Origin: Ancylobacter amanitiformis
GTDB taxonomy: Bacteria; Pseudomonadota; Alphaproteobacteria; Rhizobiales; Xanthobacteraceae
DNA: 64,000 nt
Assembly (NCBI RefSeq): GCF_030814815.1
Contig: NZ_JAUSVR010000004.1
Coordinates: 264,721 to 328,720 of the forward strand
Reading direction: 5' to 3'
The notes beneath the pieces were generated by a model that was not told the origin of the DNA, did no database searches, and was given only the letters and a program-made list of their open reading frames with translations. The position numbers and the translations under genes are program-made. Shown in pieces: positions 49,307-57,165 of this stretch (positions are counted from its first letter, which is position 1; every line of letters begins with the position of its first letter).

Positions 49307-49822
49307 ATGAGCATCAATCGCGTCACGGTCCTGGGGCGGCTCGGCGCCGACCCCGAGGTGAAGCGCACGGGCACCGGCAAGCTCGTGGCGAATCTGCGCG
49401 TCGCATGCAGCGAACGTTGGAAAGATCGCAATGGTGAATGGCAGGAGCGCACCGACTGGGTGCCGGTCGTCATCTGGACCGAGTTCCTCGCCGAGCGCGT
49501 CGAAGAGCATGCCCGCAAAGGCGACATGGTCTATGTCGAGGGCAAGTTCCAGACCCGCGAATACGAGAAGAACGGCGAGAAGCGGTACGTCACCGAGGTC
49601 GTTGTGCAAGGCTTCGGCAGCACGGTCGAAGTGCCCGGCGCGGCTCGCAAGAGCGGCAGTCGTGATGACGGTCGGGACGACCGGGGCGGCGGGCGGGATA
49701 GCCGCCGCAGTGAGGATCGAGGGTCTAGCACCAGGTCGTCGGGCAGTGGCAGCCGTGGCCCTCGGAGCATGGCCGATGATTTGGACGACGATATCCCTTT
49801 TGGCCCGGAGTGGCGGGGATGA
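49307..49822 (+). CDS. ssb: Single-stranded DNA-binding protein
   Basis: 171 residues. The OB fold is clear: MSINRVTVLGRLGADPEVKR, ANLRVACSERWKDRNGEWQE, then DMVYVEGKFQTREYEKNGEK. The C-terminal part is Gly/Ser/Arg-rich and ends in the acidic DDDIPF-like tip that docks partner proteins. Coupled by overlap to the following helicase gene. Confidence 0.93.
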   Translation: MSINRVTVLGRLGADPEVKRTGTGKLVANLRVACSERWKDRNGEWQERTDWVPVVIWTEFLAERVEEHARKGDMVYVEGKFQTREYEKNGEKRYVTEVVVQGFGSTVEVPGAARKSGSRDDGRDDRGGGRDSRRSEDRGSSTRSSGSGSRGPRSMADDLDDDIPFGPEWRG

Positions 49823-50925
49823 GCTGGTCCCCGCAGCAGGAGGACGCCCGCCGTCAGGTCGCCACATGGCTACGTGACCGGAACGGCCCGCAGGTCTTTT
49901 ACCTCGCCGGCTTCGCCGGGACGGGCAAGACCACGTTGGCAAAGGATCTCGCCAGCGAGGCGCATGGCGAGGTGCTCTACGGCGCCTTCACCGGCAAGGC
50001 GGCGCTGGTGCTGCAGCGCAAGGGGTGCATCGGCGCGTCGACCATCCACTCAATGATCTACAAGCCGCGCCGCAAGCGTGGCGGGGTGGTGGAGTTCGTC
50101 CTCAATGAGGACAGCGCGGTGAAGAAGGCCGGGCTGGTCGTGATCGACGAATGCTCGATGGTCGACGAGACGTTGGGCAAGGATCTCCTGTCCTTCGGCA
50201 CGAAGGTGCTGGTGCTCGGCGATCCGGCGCAGTTGCCGCCGGTGCGCGGGGAGGGGTTCTTCACCAGCCGGCAGCCGGACGCGATGCTCACTGAGGTGCA
50301 CCGCCAGGCACAGGACAGCCCGATCATCCGCATGTCGATGGATGTGCGCGAGGGGCGGGAACTGACTTTCGGCGTCTATGGCGCCAGCAAGATCATCCGG
50401 CCGCGTGACGTCGAGCAGGGGGAGGTGCTGGGCGCCGAGCAGATCCTGATCGGCTTGAACAAGACGCGAACCCGCTACAACGCGCGGATCCGCGATCTGC
50501 GCGGGTTTACCGGGCAGCGCCCGCACATTGGCGAGCGGCTGGTGTGCCTGAAGAACCGGCACAACAAGGGCCTGCTGAATGGCGGCCTCTGGGCCGTCGC
50601 CGACCACATGCGGTCGGATGACCCGGACTATTTCGAGATGGTGGTGGAGCCGTCGGATGCCGGCGCGACGCGGCAGCCCGTCGATGTGAAGGTCCACCGT
50701 TTCTACTTTGTCGGCCGCGAGAAGGAACTGGAGTTCCACCAGATCCGCGGCACCGAGCAATTCGATTTCGGCTACGCGCTGACTGTCCACAAGAGCCAGG
50801 GCTCGCAGTGGGACAACGTCTTTGTTTTCGATGAGAGCGAGACGTTTCGGGAAGACGCAGCCAAGCATTTATATACCGCAATTACGCGAGCGGCCGAGCG
50901 CGTTACTATCGTGAGGAGTCAATGA
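49819..50925 (+). CDS. RecD/Dda-like SF1B helicase
   Basis: 368 residues from the ATG at 49819 (ATGA overlap with ssb). Walker A GFAGTGKTT (31-39), motif II IDECSM (109-114), LGDPAQLPPV (motif III), and the C-terminal GYALTVHKSQGSQW with YTAITRAAERVTIV (motifs V-VI) are all present. A 5'-3' helicase of the Dda/RecD2 type, acting with the SSB just upstream. Confidence 0.92.
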   Translation: MSWSPQQEDARRQVATWLRDRNGPQVFYLAGFAGTGKTTLAKDLASEAHGEVLYGAFTGKAALVLQRKGCIGASTIHSMIYKPRRKRGGVVEFVLNEDSAVKKAGLVVIDECSMVDETLGKDLLSFGTKVLVLGDPAQLPPVRGEGFFTSRQPDAMLTEVHRQAQDSPIIRMSMDVREGRELTFGVYGASKIIRPRDVEQGEVLGAEQILIGLNKTRTRYNARIRDLRGFTGQRPHIGERLVCLKNRHNKGLLNGGLWAVADHMRSDDPDYFEMVVEPSDAGATRQPVDVKVHRFYFVGREKELEFHQIRGTEQFDFGYALTVHKSQGSQWDNVFVFDESETFREDAAKHLYTAITRAAERVTIVRSQ

Positions 50926-51158
50926 GCAAGATCCTCAAGCGATCTCTTGTGATCGCGGGCCACAAGACCAGCATATCCCTCGAGAACGAATTCTTCGATG
51001 CCTTCAAGGCGCTCGCTGCACGCGAGGGGAAGACGATGAGCGCGCTGGCCGGCGAGATCGATGCCGTCCGCGCTCCCCACAACAACCTGTCCTCGGCCAT
51101 CCGCCTGCGGGTGCTGGCGGACCTGCAGGCCAGCTCACCGGCGCCCGTGGCGCCGTGA
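50922..51158 (+). CDS. Ribbon-helix-helix protein (RHH_4 type)
   Basis: 78 residues: KRSLVIAGHKTSISLENEFF, then DAFKALAAREGKTMSALAGE and NNLSSAIRLRVLADLQ. The KTSISLE strand and following two helices match RHH_4 DNA-binding proteins, frequent in alphaproteobacterial genomes and phages. Overlaps both neighbours by 4 bases. Confidence 0.8.
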   Translation: MSKILKRSLVIAGHKTSISLENEFFDAFKALAAREGKTMSALAGEIDAVRAPHNNLSSAIRLRVLADLQASSPAPVAP

Positions 51159-52507
51159 CCATGGCGAAGCGCAAACCCAAGATACCGAGGAGCCAGATGT
51201 CCAAGTTTGACCCGATCATGCGTACCGTGAAATTCGATATTCAGCCGAGGGAAACCGAGCACCTCTTAGGCGGCTGCGGCGATCCAACGTGCCCCCAGTG
51301 CTATCCGCGTGACGGCCGGAAGCCTGATGGACGTGTAGAGGGCGGCGCGGGCGGAAGCTCCACATTCGTATCCGATGACTTCCGTAGCATTGGTGCGATC
51401 TTCGATGAGATGAGTCGCAGGGGTTACACAGCCCTCTTTAGTGGATCCGCGCTTCAGGATGATCGCGAATACGAGAATGCCAAGAAGGTGGTCGAGAAGT
51501 ACCTTCTGACAGCTGAGCATTCGACGCAGTGGGACGACGTCGTCGGGAATGAGACCGCGCGCACGGCACTGCTGGAAGCGATCGAGCATCCGGCCAAGCA
51601 CGCGGACCTCTATCGCCATTACGGCAAGAAGCCGCTCAAGGGCGTCTTACTGTTCGGCCCGCCTGGCTGCGGCAAGACGATGTTCGGCAAGGCGGCAGCG
51701 GCTGCGGTCGGGCGGCTCTATGGAGCCAACGCATCACTGATCAAGATCAACGGGCCGGAGATCCAGAGCCCCTTTGTCGGCGTCACGGAACAGACCATCC
51801 GCAACATCTTCAAGTTCGCCCGGCTCTACAAGCGCAAGCATGGGCATCCGCTGGTCATCTTCATCGACGAAGCCGACAGCATCCTGCCGCCGCGCGATGC
51901 GACCAGCGCGTCCTTTCATGCCTCCAACGTGGCCGCGTTCCTGGCGGAGATGGACGGGCTAGAGGAGAGCGGCGCCTTCGTGATGCTGGCGACCAACCGG
52001 CCTTCCGCGATCGATCCGGCAATCCTGCGCGACGGGCGAATTGATCGGCGTATTCGGGTGGAGCGCCCGACGCGCGACGCGGCGCACGCCATCATCATGA
52101 AGGCTATGGCCGGCGTCCCGCTGGCGGACGGGTCGGCCGAGGAGATGGCGCGGCACGCGTGTGATCGCTTCTTCTCCGACGAGAACGTTCTGGCGCTCGC
52201 GGGCAGAGCCAGCGTGACCAAGAAGGGCGCGGATGCCGACTTCCGGCCGTTCCTGCTCGCCAACGTCGTCTCCGGCGCGATGCTGGTCGGCTTGGTGGAG
52301 CGTGCCAAGGGCATCGCATTCCGGCGCGACATCGCGGCCGGGAGCATCTCCGGCATCAGCGCCGCCGATATCACGGTGGCGGTCGAAGAGATCCTGGCCG
52401 ACGCGCGTGGCAGCGACCACCGGCTTGCCATCGCCGAATTCATCGCCTCGATGCCGGCGCCGGCCAGCACCGAGGCGGCCCACGACATCCCGAAGATCCT
52501 GCAGTGA
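51155..52507 (+). CDS. AAA+ ATPase with N-terminal Cys motif (CDC48/ARC-like)
   Basis: 450 residues from a GTG at 51155 that overlaps the previous stop; ATG at 51161 or, with the best ribosome site (CGAGGAGCCAG), ATG at 51197 are alternatives. A C-x4-C-x2-C cluster (CGDPTCPQC, 41-49) precedes a AAA+ domain with Walker A GPPGCGKT (168-175), Walker B IFIDEAD (235-241) and the MLATNRPSAIDPAILRDGRI arginine-finger region. Single-ring unfoldases of this type remodel protein complexes. No protease partner is encoded nearby, so a host-directed or replication-assembly role is open. Confidence 0.82.
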   Translation: MTMAKRKPKIPRSQMSKFDPIMRTVKFDIQPRETEHLLGGCGDPTCPQCYPRDGRKPDGRVEGGAGGSSTFVSDDFRSIGAIFDEMSRRGYTALFSGSALQDDREYENAKKVVEKYLLTAEHSTQWDDVVGNETARTALLEAIEHPAKHADLYRHYGKKPLKGVLLFGPPGCGKTMFGKAAAAAVGRLYGANASLIKINGPEIQSPFVGVTEQTIRNIFKFARLYKRKHGHPLVIFIDEADSILPPRDATSASFHASNVAAFLAEMDGLEESGAFVMLATNRPSAIDPAILRDGRIDRRIRVERPTRDAAHAIIMKAMAGVPLADGSAEEMARHACDRFFSDENVLALAGRASVTKKGADADFRPFLLANVVSGAMLVGLVERAKGIAFRRDIAAGSISGISAADITVAVEEILADARGSDHRLAIAEFIASMPAPASTEAAHDIPKILQ

Positions 52508-52512
52508 CGCCA

Positions 52513-52532
52513 CGCCGCGCGTAGCCGCGGCG
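52513..52532 (+). promoter_or_regulatory. GC hairpin in the gap after the AAA+ gene
   Basis: CGCCGCG (52513-52519) pairs with CGCGGCG (52526-52532) around CGTAGC, 6 bases past the AAA+ stop and 20 bases before the next ATG. Without a U-tract it is better read as an attenuator or processing site than as a terminator. Confidence 0.35.
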
Positions 52533-52552
52533 CGTCCATTCTGGAGAACATC

Positions 52553-52738
52553 ATGAGCGAGACATTCTGGCTCGTCTGGAACCCGAAGGGCGTTCGTCCG
52601 CCCCAGTTCCGGCACGAGAGCGAGGAAAGCGCCATCGGCGAGCGGGGCGCCTTGCCGAAGAGAACCCGGGCGAACAGTTCTTCGTGCTTCCCGCAATCGG
52701 CTTTGCCTCGGCTGATGCGCCGCGGGCGCGCTACATGA
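52553..52738 (+). pseudogene. First part of a frame-broken phage gene
   Basis: 61 codons in this frame. SETFWLVWNPKGVRPPQFRH and ESEESAIGE look like the normal start of a small phage protein, with GGAGAACATC upstream. After about residue 30 the frame becomes low-complexity (KRTRANSSSCFPQ), while the frame one base back continues sensibly as RLAEENPGEQFFVLPAIGFA. The two therefore look like one gene split by a 1-base change near 52640, or read by a -1 shift there. Confidence 0.55.
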
Positions 52739-53205
52739 CCCTGCCGCCGGCCCCGCCGTCGATCGAAGAGTGGGGCAATCCCACCGAGGTGCCCGATTGC
52801 CTCGCCGACCTTTTCGTTGCACCGAAGCGCACCTTGGTCCCCGGCACGTTCGTGCCCGGTGATCGCGTCCGGTTCACGGGCCGCTATTACAACGCGTTGC
52901 CGGGGCTTTACGGCAAGGTCGGGCGCCTATGCGTCCTCGACGCAGGCATCGCGACGTTCCTGCTCGACGGGGAGTCAGCGGTGCGCTCCTGCTCGGTCGA
53001 GAACCTGGAACACGAGAGCCTGCCGCAGTTCGAGGTCGGTGACATCGTGCGTCATTGCGGCGATGGCCCGGATGAGGACGCGCGCGTCGTCAACGTCGGC
53101 CCGCGCCTCCTGAGAGCCGCGTATCTCGACGGAAGGGGCGGAACAGAGGGGTATCCGATTCACTTTGTCCTCCGCTGCCCCGTGCAGGCTGGGGGCGGAT
53201 CATGA
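52735..53205 (+). CDS. Phage protein following the broken frame, function unknown
   Basis: 156 residues from the ATG at 52735 (MTLPPAPPSIEEWGNPTEVP); the same frame is open upstream to about 52640 and carries the displaced end of the previous gene. Small beta-barrel-like repeats appear twice: FVPGDRVRFTGRYYNALPGL and FEVGDIVRHCGDGPDEDARV. The ribosome site at 52735 is weak, so it may instead be made as a fusion from 52553. Its end overlaps the ASCH gene by 4 bases. Confidence 0.6.
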   Translation: MTLPPAPPSIEEWGNPTEVPDCLADLFVAPKRTLVPGTFVPGDRVRFTGRYYNALPGLYGKVGRLCVLDAGIATFLLDGESAVRSCSVENLEHESLPQFEVGDIVRHCGDGPDEDARVVNVGPRLLRAAYLDGRGGTEGYPIHFVLRCPVQAGGGS

Positions 53206-53675
53206 CCGGCGCCATCGTGAAGGCGCTCACCGTCTGGCAGCCGTGGGCCTCTCTCATCATCCTCGGCTTCAAGCCCTACGAGTTCCGCGGCTGGCCGGCG
53301 CCGATCAGTCTGCGCGGCAAGCGCGTCGCCATCCACGCCGGCGCGCGGCCGGTGAGGGCGACGGAGGTTGCTGACCTCATCGTGCGCTTGAAGGGCGACG
53401 ATGCCTGGACGACGTGCCTCAAGCCCGAGGCTCTGGAGTTCCTGGAGCGTGTGAAGCTGACTCCGGGCATCCTGCCGCGCTCGCACATCCTCGGCACCGC
53501 GGTGCTCGGCGCGCCTATGCGCTCGTACGAGATCGTTGGCGAGTTCGGCGGCACCATCAACGACAGCGACCGCGACGAGCACTGCAATTGGGCCTGGCCG
53601 GTCTCCGAGATCGAGCAGATCAAGCCGCCCGTGCCGGCGAAGGGCGCGCAGGGCTTCTGGGATTGGAGGCCATGA
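53202..53675 (+). CDS. ASCH-domain protein
   Basis: 157 residues. VKALTVWQPWASLIILGFKP, then YEFRGWPAPISLRGKRVAIH and the FWDWRP end are typical of ASCH domains, RNA-binding folds related to PUA and found as stand-alone phage proteins. Some ASCH proteins bind or cleave RNA; which applies here is unknown. Overlaps both neighbours by 4 bases. Confidence 0.85.
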   Translation: MTGAIVKALTVWQPWASLIILGFKPYEFRGWPAPISLRGKRVAIHAGARPVRATEVADLIVRLKGDDAWTTCLKPEALEFLERVKLTPGILPRSHILGTAVLGAPMRSYEIVGEFGGTINDSDRDEHCNWAWPVSEIEQIKPPVPAKGAQGFWDWRP

Positions 53676-54298
53676 CCATGTTGCAGAGGCTCCCGTATCT
53701 CGATCGCGCCATCAGCATCGATCACTCGGTCGAGCATTCGATCCGCGACTATCACGTCAAGGGCTTCGACTACATCTGCGTCCGCCGCAGCCCAACCGAG
53801 ACCATTAAGCTCTACTTCTTCGACGGCGATGTGACCCGTTTGCCGGAGGTCGTGAACCCTCACGATCACCGATATGACTTCGACACATGGGTCATTGCTG
53901 GGGCATCGGAGAACGTCTGGTTTGACCTCGACCCGCGCGGGCAGCGGTTCAACCGCTTCCACTACCGGACGCCGCTCAACGGCGGCAACGGCTTCATCTT
54001 CGCCGAAGAGGTCAACTTAGCCGAGACCCGTCGCCTTCAGCGCGAAGCTGGCGAGCACTATTTCATGCACGCCGACGAGCTCCACACCATCCGCATCGTC
54101 GAGAACGAGACCGTGCTGATGCTCCGGCAGCGCGAGGACGTCGTCCCGCTCGGCGTCCCGACGTCGACCTTCGCGCGCGGCGATGCCCCGTCGCTTTCGG
54201 GCCTCTACAGCCGCTTCACCGCAGACGAGATCATCGCCCGGCTGCGCCGGCTGCATGAGCGGACCGGCATCGATCTGTTGGGAGGCGGTAGTGGCTGA
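53672..54298 (+). CDS. Cupin-like phage protein
   Basis: 208 residues from the ATG at 53672. NPHDHRYDFDTWVIAG has the H-x-H-x4/5 look of a cupin metal site and GEHYFMHADELHTIRIV the second His strand. The product could be a small-molecule dioxygenase or a binding protein; no phage role is known to me. Coupled to its neighbours. Confidence 0.62.
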   Translation: MTMLQRLPYLDRAISIDHSVEHSIRDYHVKGFDYICVRRSPTETIKLYFFDGDVTRLPEVVNPHDHRYDFDTWVIAGASENVWFDLDPRGQRFNRFHYRTPLNGGNGFIFAEEVNLAETRRLQREAGEHYFMHADELHTIRIVENETVLMLRQREDVVPLGVPTSTFARGDAPSLSGLYSRFTADEIIARLRRLHERTGIDLLGGGSG

Positions 54299-54557
54299 AC
54301 CCCGTTGGCACTGGCGCAACTGCCGCGACATCGGCTTCAGCGCCCACCTCTTCCCGCTGACATGGCATTTCGGCTTCGAGAAGGACGCCGACGTTTATGG
54401 CGGTAATTGGCGCCTCGGTCTTGGACCGATAGGATTCACACTTCACGCTAGCATCGGTCATTGCAGCAGCGAGAACCGCTTCGAAGCCTGGCTCGGCATG
54501 AGTGAGAGTGAGGCGTGGGAGCGCGCCTGCAAGTATGAGGGGCGCGCCGATGGTTGA
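54291..54557 (+). CDS. Small phage protein, function unknown
   Basis: 88 residues from a GTG at 54291 (GGGAGGCGGTA upstream), overlapping the previous stop. AEPRWHWRNCRDIGFSAHLF opens it; the middle is aromatic and Gly-rich (VYGGNWRLGLGPIGFTLHAS). No family recognised. Confidence 0.65.
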   Translation: MAEPRWHWRNCRDIGFSAHLFPLTWHFGFEKDADVYGGNWRLGLGPIGFTLHASIGHCSSENRFEAWLGMSESEAWERACKYEGRADG

Positions 54558-55143
54558 CGCCTTTCCACTCACATGGCCGGAAGGCTGGCCCCGCGTCGCC
54601 GTGGAGAAGCGCGAGGCCGGGCAGTTCCGGACATCGCTCGCCGGCGCCCTCGACAACGTCGAAGGCTCCCTGCGCGCCTTCGGCCGCGACAGCGGCAAGC
54701 CGGTGTCGGGCATTGTCCTCTCTTCGAACATCACGCTGGGCAAGATGAAGCCGGACGATCCCGGCGTCGCAGCATGGTTCCTCTGGGATGGCGAGCAGCG
54801 CTGCATCCCGGTCGACCGCTACAAGACGGTCGAGGCGAACCTGCAGGCGATTCACCACGTGCTCGAGGCGCGCCGCACCGAACTTCGGCACGGCACCCTC
54901 GCACTGGTGCGCGCGACGTTCCGAGGCTTCACGCCGCTACTGCCGCCGCCCGGCGCCAAGCGCCCCTGGCGTGAAGTTATGGAGCGCGCGCCCGGCGAGC
55001 GGGTGACGCACGACATTATCGAAGCCTGCTACCGCCGTCTCGCCTCAATCCGTCACCCCGACAAGCCGGGCGGATCGCATGACGCCATGGCGGAACTCAA
55101 CCGCGCCCGCGATGAGGCGCTGAAGGAGATCGATAATGGCTAA
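54550..55143 (+). CDS. J-domain phage protein
   Basis: 197 residues from the ATG at 54550. The C-terminal 55 residues (VTHDIIEACYRRLASIRHPD, then KPGGSHDAMAELNRARDEAL) form a J domain with the HPD motif, which stimulates DnaK. The N-terminal 130 residues are unrelated and would give target specificity. The likely role is recruiting host DnaK to phage complexes, as lambda does with DnaJ/DnaK at replication initiation. Confidence 0.82.
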   Translation: MVDAFPLTWPEGWPRVAVEKREAGQFRTSLAGALDNVEGSLRAFGRDSGKPVSGIVLSSNITLGKMKPDDPGVAAWFLWDGEQRCIPVDRYKTVEANLQAIHHVLEARRTELRHGTLALVRATFRGFTPLLPPPGAKRPWREVMERAPGERVTHDIIEACYRRLASIRHPDKPGGSHDAMAELNRARDEALKEIDNG

Positions 55144-55315
55144 GTGCAATGGTCCGACGCCGGAAGAGATCGCCGCGGCCTTTGCCGGAGCTGAGGAGCA
55201 ATTCGGCGACAAGAGCACTGAGTTCCTCGCTTCCATCGTCGCCGATCAACTCGGCATCGACTACGGCAATGTCTTTATTGGGCTGGGGGATGCGGGTGAG
55301 GGGGCGACGAAATGA
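55136..55315 (+). CDS. Small phage protein, function unknown
   Basis: 59 residues: MAKCNGPTPEEIAAAFAGAE, then STEFLASIVADQLGIDYGNV and an acidic end. It overlaps the J-domain gene by 8 bases and the next gene by 4 bases, and has AAGGAGATCGATA upstream. No family recognised. Confidence 0.6.
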   Translation: MAKCNGPTPEEIAAAFAGAEEQFGDKSTEFLASIVADQLGIDYGNVFIGLGDAGEGATK

Positions 55316-55482
55316 CGGCCCTTGCCCTGGAAGCCGCGTCCGCCGCGTACCTGCTCTTCCTCGTCGGCATGGTCACCACGAACACCATGCTCGGGACGAT
55401 CATCCATAAATTCATCCCGTGGGTGCTCGGGGTCTTTCTCGGTTGCCTCGCCTTCGCGCGTTTCATGGGATGGCCGGTATGA
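55312..55482 (+). CDS. Small membrane protein, two helices
   Basis: 56 residues with two hydrophobic segments (ASAAYLLFLVGMVTTNTMLG and FIPWVLGVFLGCLAFARFMG). It overlaps its neighbours by 4 bases. Size and topology recall small phage membrane proteins that alter the envelope; no function assigned. Confidence 0.6.
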   Translation: MTALALEAASAAYLLFLVGMVTTNTMLGTIIHKFIPWVLGVFLGCLAFARFMGWPV

Positions 55483-56492
55483 ACGCCGAAATTGCTTCCG
55501 CATTCGCCCAGCGCCTCCGCGCTGTTGCGGATCATGCCGCAGTGCTGAAGCTCAGCGTCGCCAACCTCTCTAGGCTGCCGATCGCCGAATGCCGGGGGCT
55601 TGCCGACTGGATCGACGGGGCCATAGCCGCGCACCTCGCGCAGGCCGGCGGGGCGGTGAAGATCAAGCCGCTGGAGTGGGAGGACCGCAATCCCTATGCC
55701 AGCTACGCCGAGACACCTTTCGGCACGCTTACCGTCTACGGAGATGGAGCGTGGCTTGGGCCGCAAAGCGCCGGGCATGCTTCTAGCGTTATCGAAGCGA
55801 AGAAGACGGTCCAGGATCACTATGAAGCCCGCATCCGCAGCGCTCTTGTCGATCCCCCGTGCGAAGCAACGCCAGTTGTGGCTCACGAGACGGCAGATGC
55901 GAGCGACAACTCCGACGTGGCGGGGCTGGTCGAGGATCAGGCCATCGAGCATGATCGTGGCGGGGAAAGTGTGGTCTTTGCCGAGACCGAGAGTCCGGAA
56001 GATCGTTATGTTCGCGACGCCGAGCTTGCTTGCCCGCACTGCGGTGGCTCGGGGCACAAGGACGACGTCGCTGCCGCCCTCGAAGCCCAAGCCGTGCGGA
56101 TCGCGGAGATGAGCGGTAGTGTCGCGCCCCAGCCCGCAATGGGTGGGGACGCATCAACAGCCAAGGCCGCTCTCCACCATGTTCTCGGCTATCTCGGCGA
56201 GACCCGCCTCACGGTGGCGGAGATCCGATCCATCGTGATGCACCACCCGACGGTGAAGGCTGCGCTGGCCGGGCGGCCTGTCGAGGCAGACGCGCCGACA
56301 TGCCCCCTCACGCTGAGGGTGGGGATCAGCGCCGATGATCGAGCCCGTGCGCAATGGTACCTCGCCACATGGCTCTACGCCTTCAGCTCGCTCTTCGACT
56401 TCGATAACGCCGCCATCGCCGACGCCGAGGCGATAGCGAAAGAGCTGATCGTCGACGCGCCGGCCGCCGCAACGGGAGGCGGCGATGAGTGA
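55479..56492 (+). CDS. Phage protein with Cys pair, function unknown
   Basis: 337 residues from the ATG at 55479. A segment KIKPLEWEDRNPYASYAETP to GTLTVYGDGAWLGP is a short module common in rhizobial phage proteins (its LEWE...G.Y.. layout is repeated in many hypotheticals). LACPHCGGSG is a single Cys pair. The rest is helical and Ala/Glu-rich. Coupled to both neighbours. Confidence 0.65.
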   Translation: MNAEIASAFAQRLRAVADHAAVLKLSVANLSRLPIAECRGLADWIDGAIAAHLAQAGGAVKIKPLEWEDRNPYASYAETPFGTLTVYGDGAWLGPQSAGHASSVIEAKKTVQDHYEARIRSALVDPPCEATPVVAHETADASDNSDVAGLVEDQAIEHDRGGESVVFAETESPEDRYVRDAELACPHCGGSGHKDDVAAALEAQAVRIAEMSGSVAPQPAMGGDASTAKAALHHVLGYLGETRLTVAEIRSIVMHHPTVKAALAGRPVEADAPTCPLTLRVGISADDRARAQWYLATWLYAFSSLFDFDNAAIADAEAIAKELIVDAPAAATGGGDE

Positions 56493-56724
56493 GCCGATCC
56501 GTCGCCTTGACGATATCCGGGGCACCCGACTGGCGGTCTTCATCGACCGGGCAAAGCGGCAGACGCTTCACAACGTTGCGGCCATCCTCCGCAGGAAAGC
56601 CGATCAGGTGCGCAAGGATGGTTCTGGGTTCTATCCGGAGGATTTGGAGAACCTGGCCGACGAGATCGGAAAGATGGCGGACGAGACGACGTGCGGATTG
56701 GTAGCAGCGCATGCCCGCACCTGA
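56485..56724 (+). CDS. Small phage protein, function unknown
   Basis: 79 residues: SEPIRRLDDIRGTRLAVFID, a basic helix with RAKRQTLHNVAAILRRKADQ, then EDLENLADEIGKMADETTCG. Overlaps the gene on each side. No family recognised. Confidence 0.62.
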   Translation: MSEPIRRLDDIRGTRLAVFIDRAKRQTLHNVAAILRRKADQVRKDGSGFYPEDLENLADEIGKMADETTCGLVAAHART

Positions 56725-56905
56725 CGCCGCCGAGTATCTGTCAGCCCAGGCCATCGCTGACATGACCAGCGTGCACGTCGCGACGGTCTGGGAATGGGCG
56801 AAGCAGCCGGGTTTCCCGGCGCCCTACAGGCTCAGCGCCAAGGCGACGAGATGGAAGCGACGAGAGTTCGAGGACTGGCTTGAGACTAAGAGGGCGCCCC
56901 GGTAA
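56711..56905 (+). CDS. AlpA/Xis-like winged-helix protein
   Basis: 64 residues. YLSAQAIADMTSVHVATVWE, WAKQPGFPAPYRLSAKATRW, then EFEDWLETKRAPR is the AlpA/excisionase layout: a MerR-like helix-turn-helix followed by a wing. Last gene of the prophage before its right end, the usual place for a recombination directionality factor or AlpA regulator. An integrase partner is not in the window. Its stop lies inside the terminator. Confidence 0.82.
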   Translation: MPAPDAAEYLSAQAIADMTSVHVATVWEWAKQPGFPAPYRLSAKATRWKRREFEDWLETKRAPR

Positions 56906-56921
56906 TCCGTGGGCGCCCTTT
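56891..56921 (+). terminator. Strong terminator at the prophage right end
   Basis: AGGGCGCCC pairs with GGGCGCCCT, a 9-bp GC-rich stem with an 11-base loop, followed by a short TTT. It overlaps the last codons and stop of the AlpA-like gene. Confidence 0.75.
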
Positions 56922-57165
56922 CCACATGTGCTGCATAAATAAAATTATGGGAGGCCAAGAACGAGGTCAGCGAACGCCGGGCTCATGGTTTTCAGAGTGA
57001 TTTCAAGTAGTTCTTCTTGTATTTATCCAGCCACCTCTTCCGCCATTTCAGTGCCAAACTGGGCACGCCGAGCGCCGTCGATTGCCCTCCTGAGACGGCG
57101 GTCAGGGTTCATGGCCGCCGCTTCCGATCCATACATCCGAACACAATTGTTCGAGTGGATGGAAT
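56922..57165. other. Prophage-host junction candidate region
   Basis: 244 bases between the last phage gene and the LysR gene. Composition drops in GC near 56935 (ATAAATAAAATTATGGGAGG). A minus-strand frame encodes a short unrecognised peptide from about 57115 down (MNPDRRLRRAIDGARRAQFG) that may be a leftover of an interrupted gene. No tRNA and no clear att core were found. Confidence 0.4.

Noticed and set aside
56906..57165. tRNA gene as integration site
   Set aside because: No cloverleaf-like sequence or tRNA 3' end could be found near the border.
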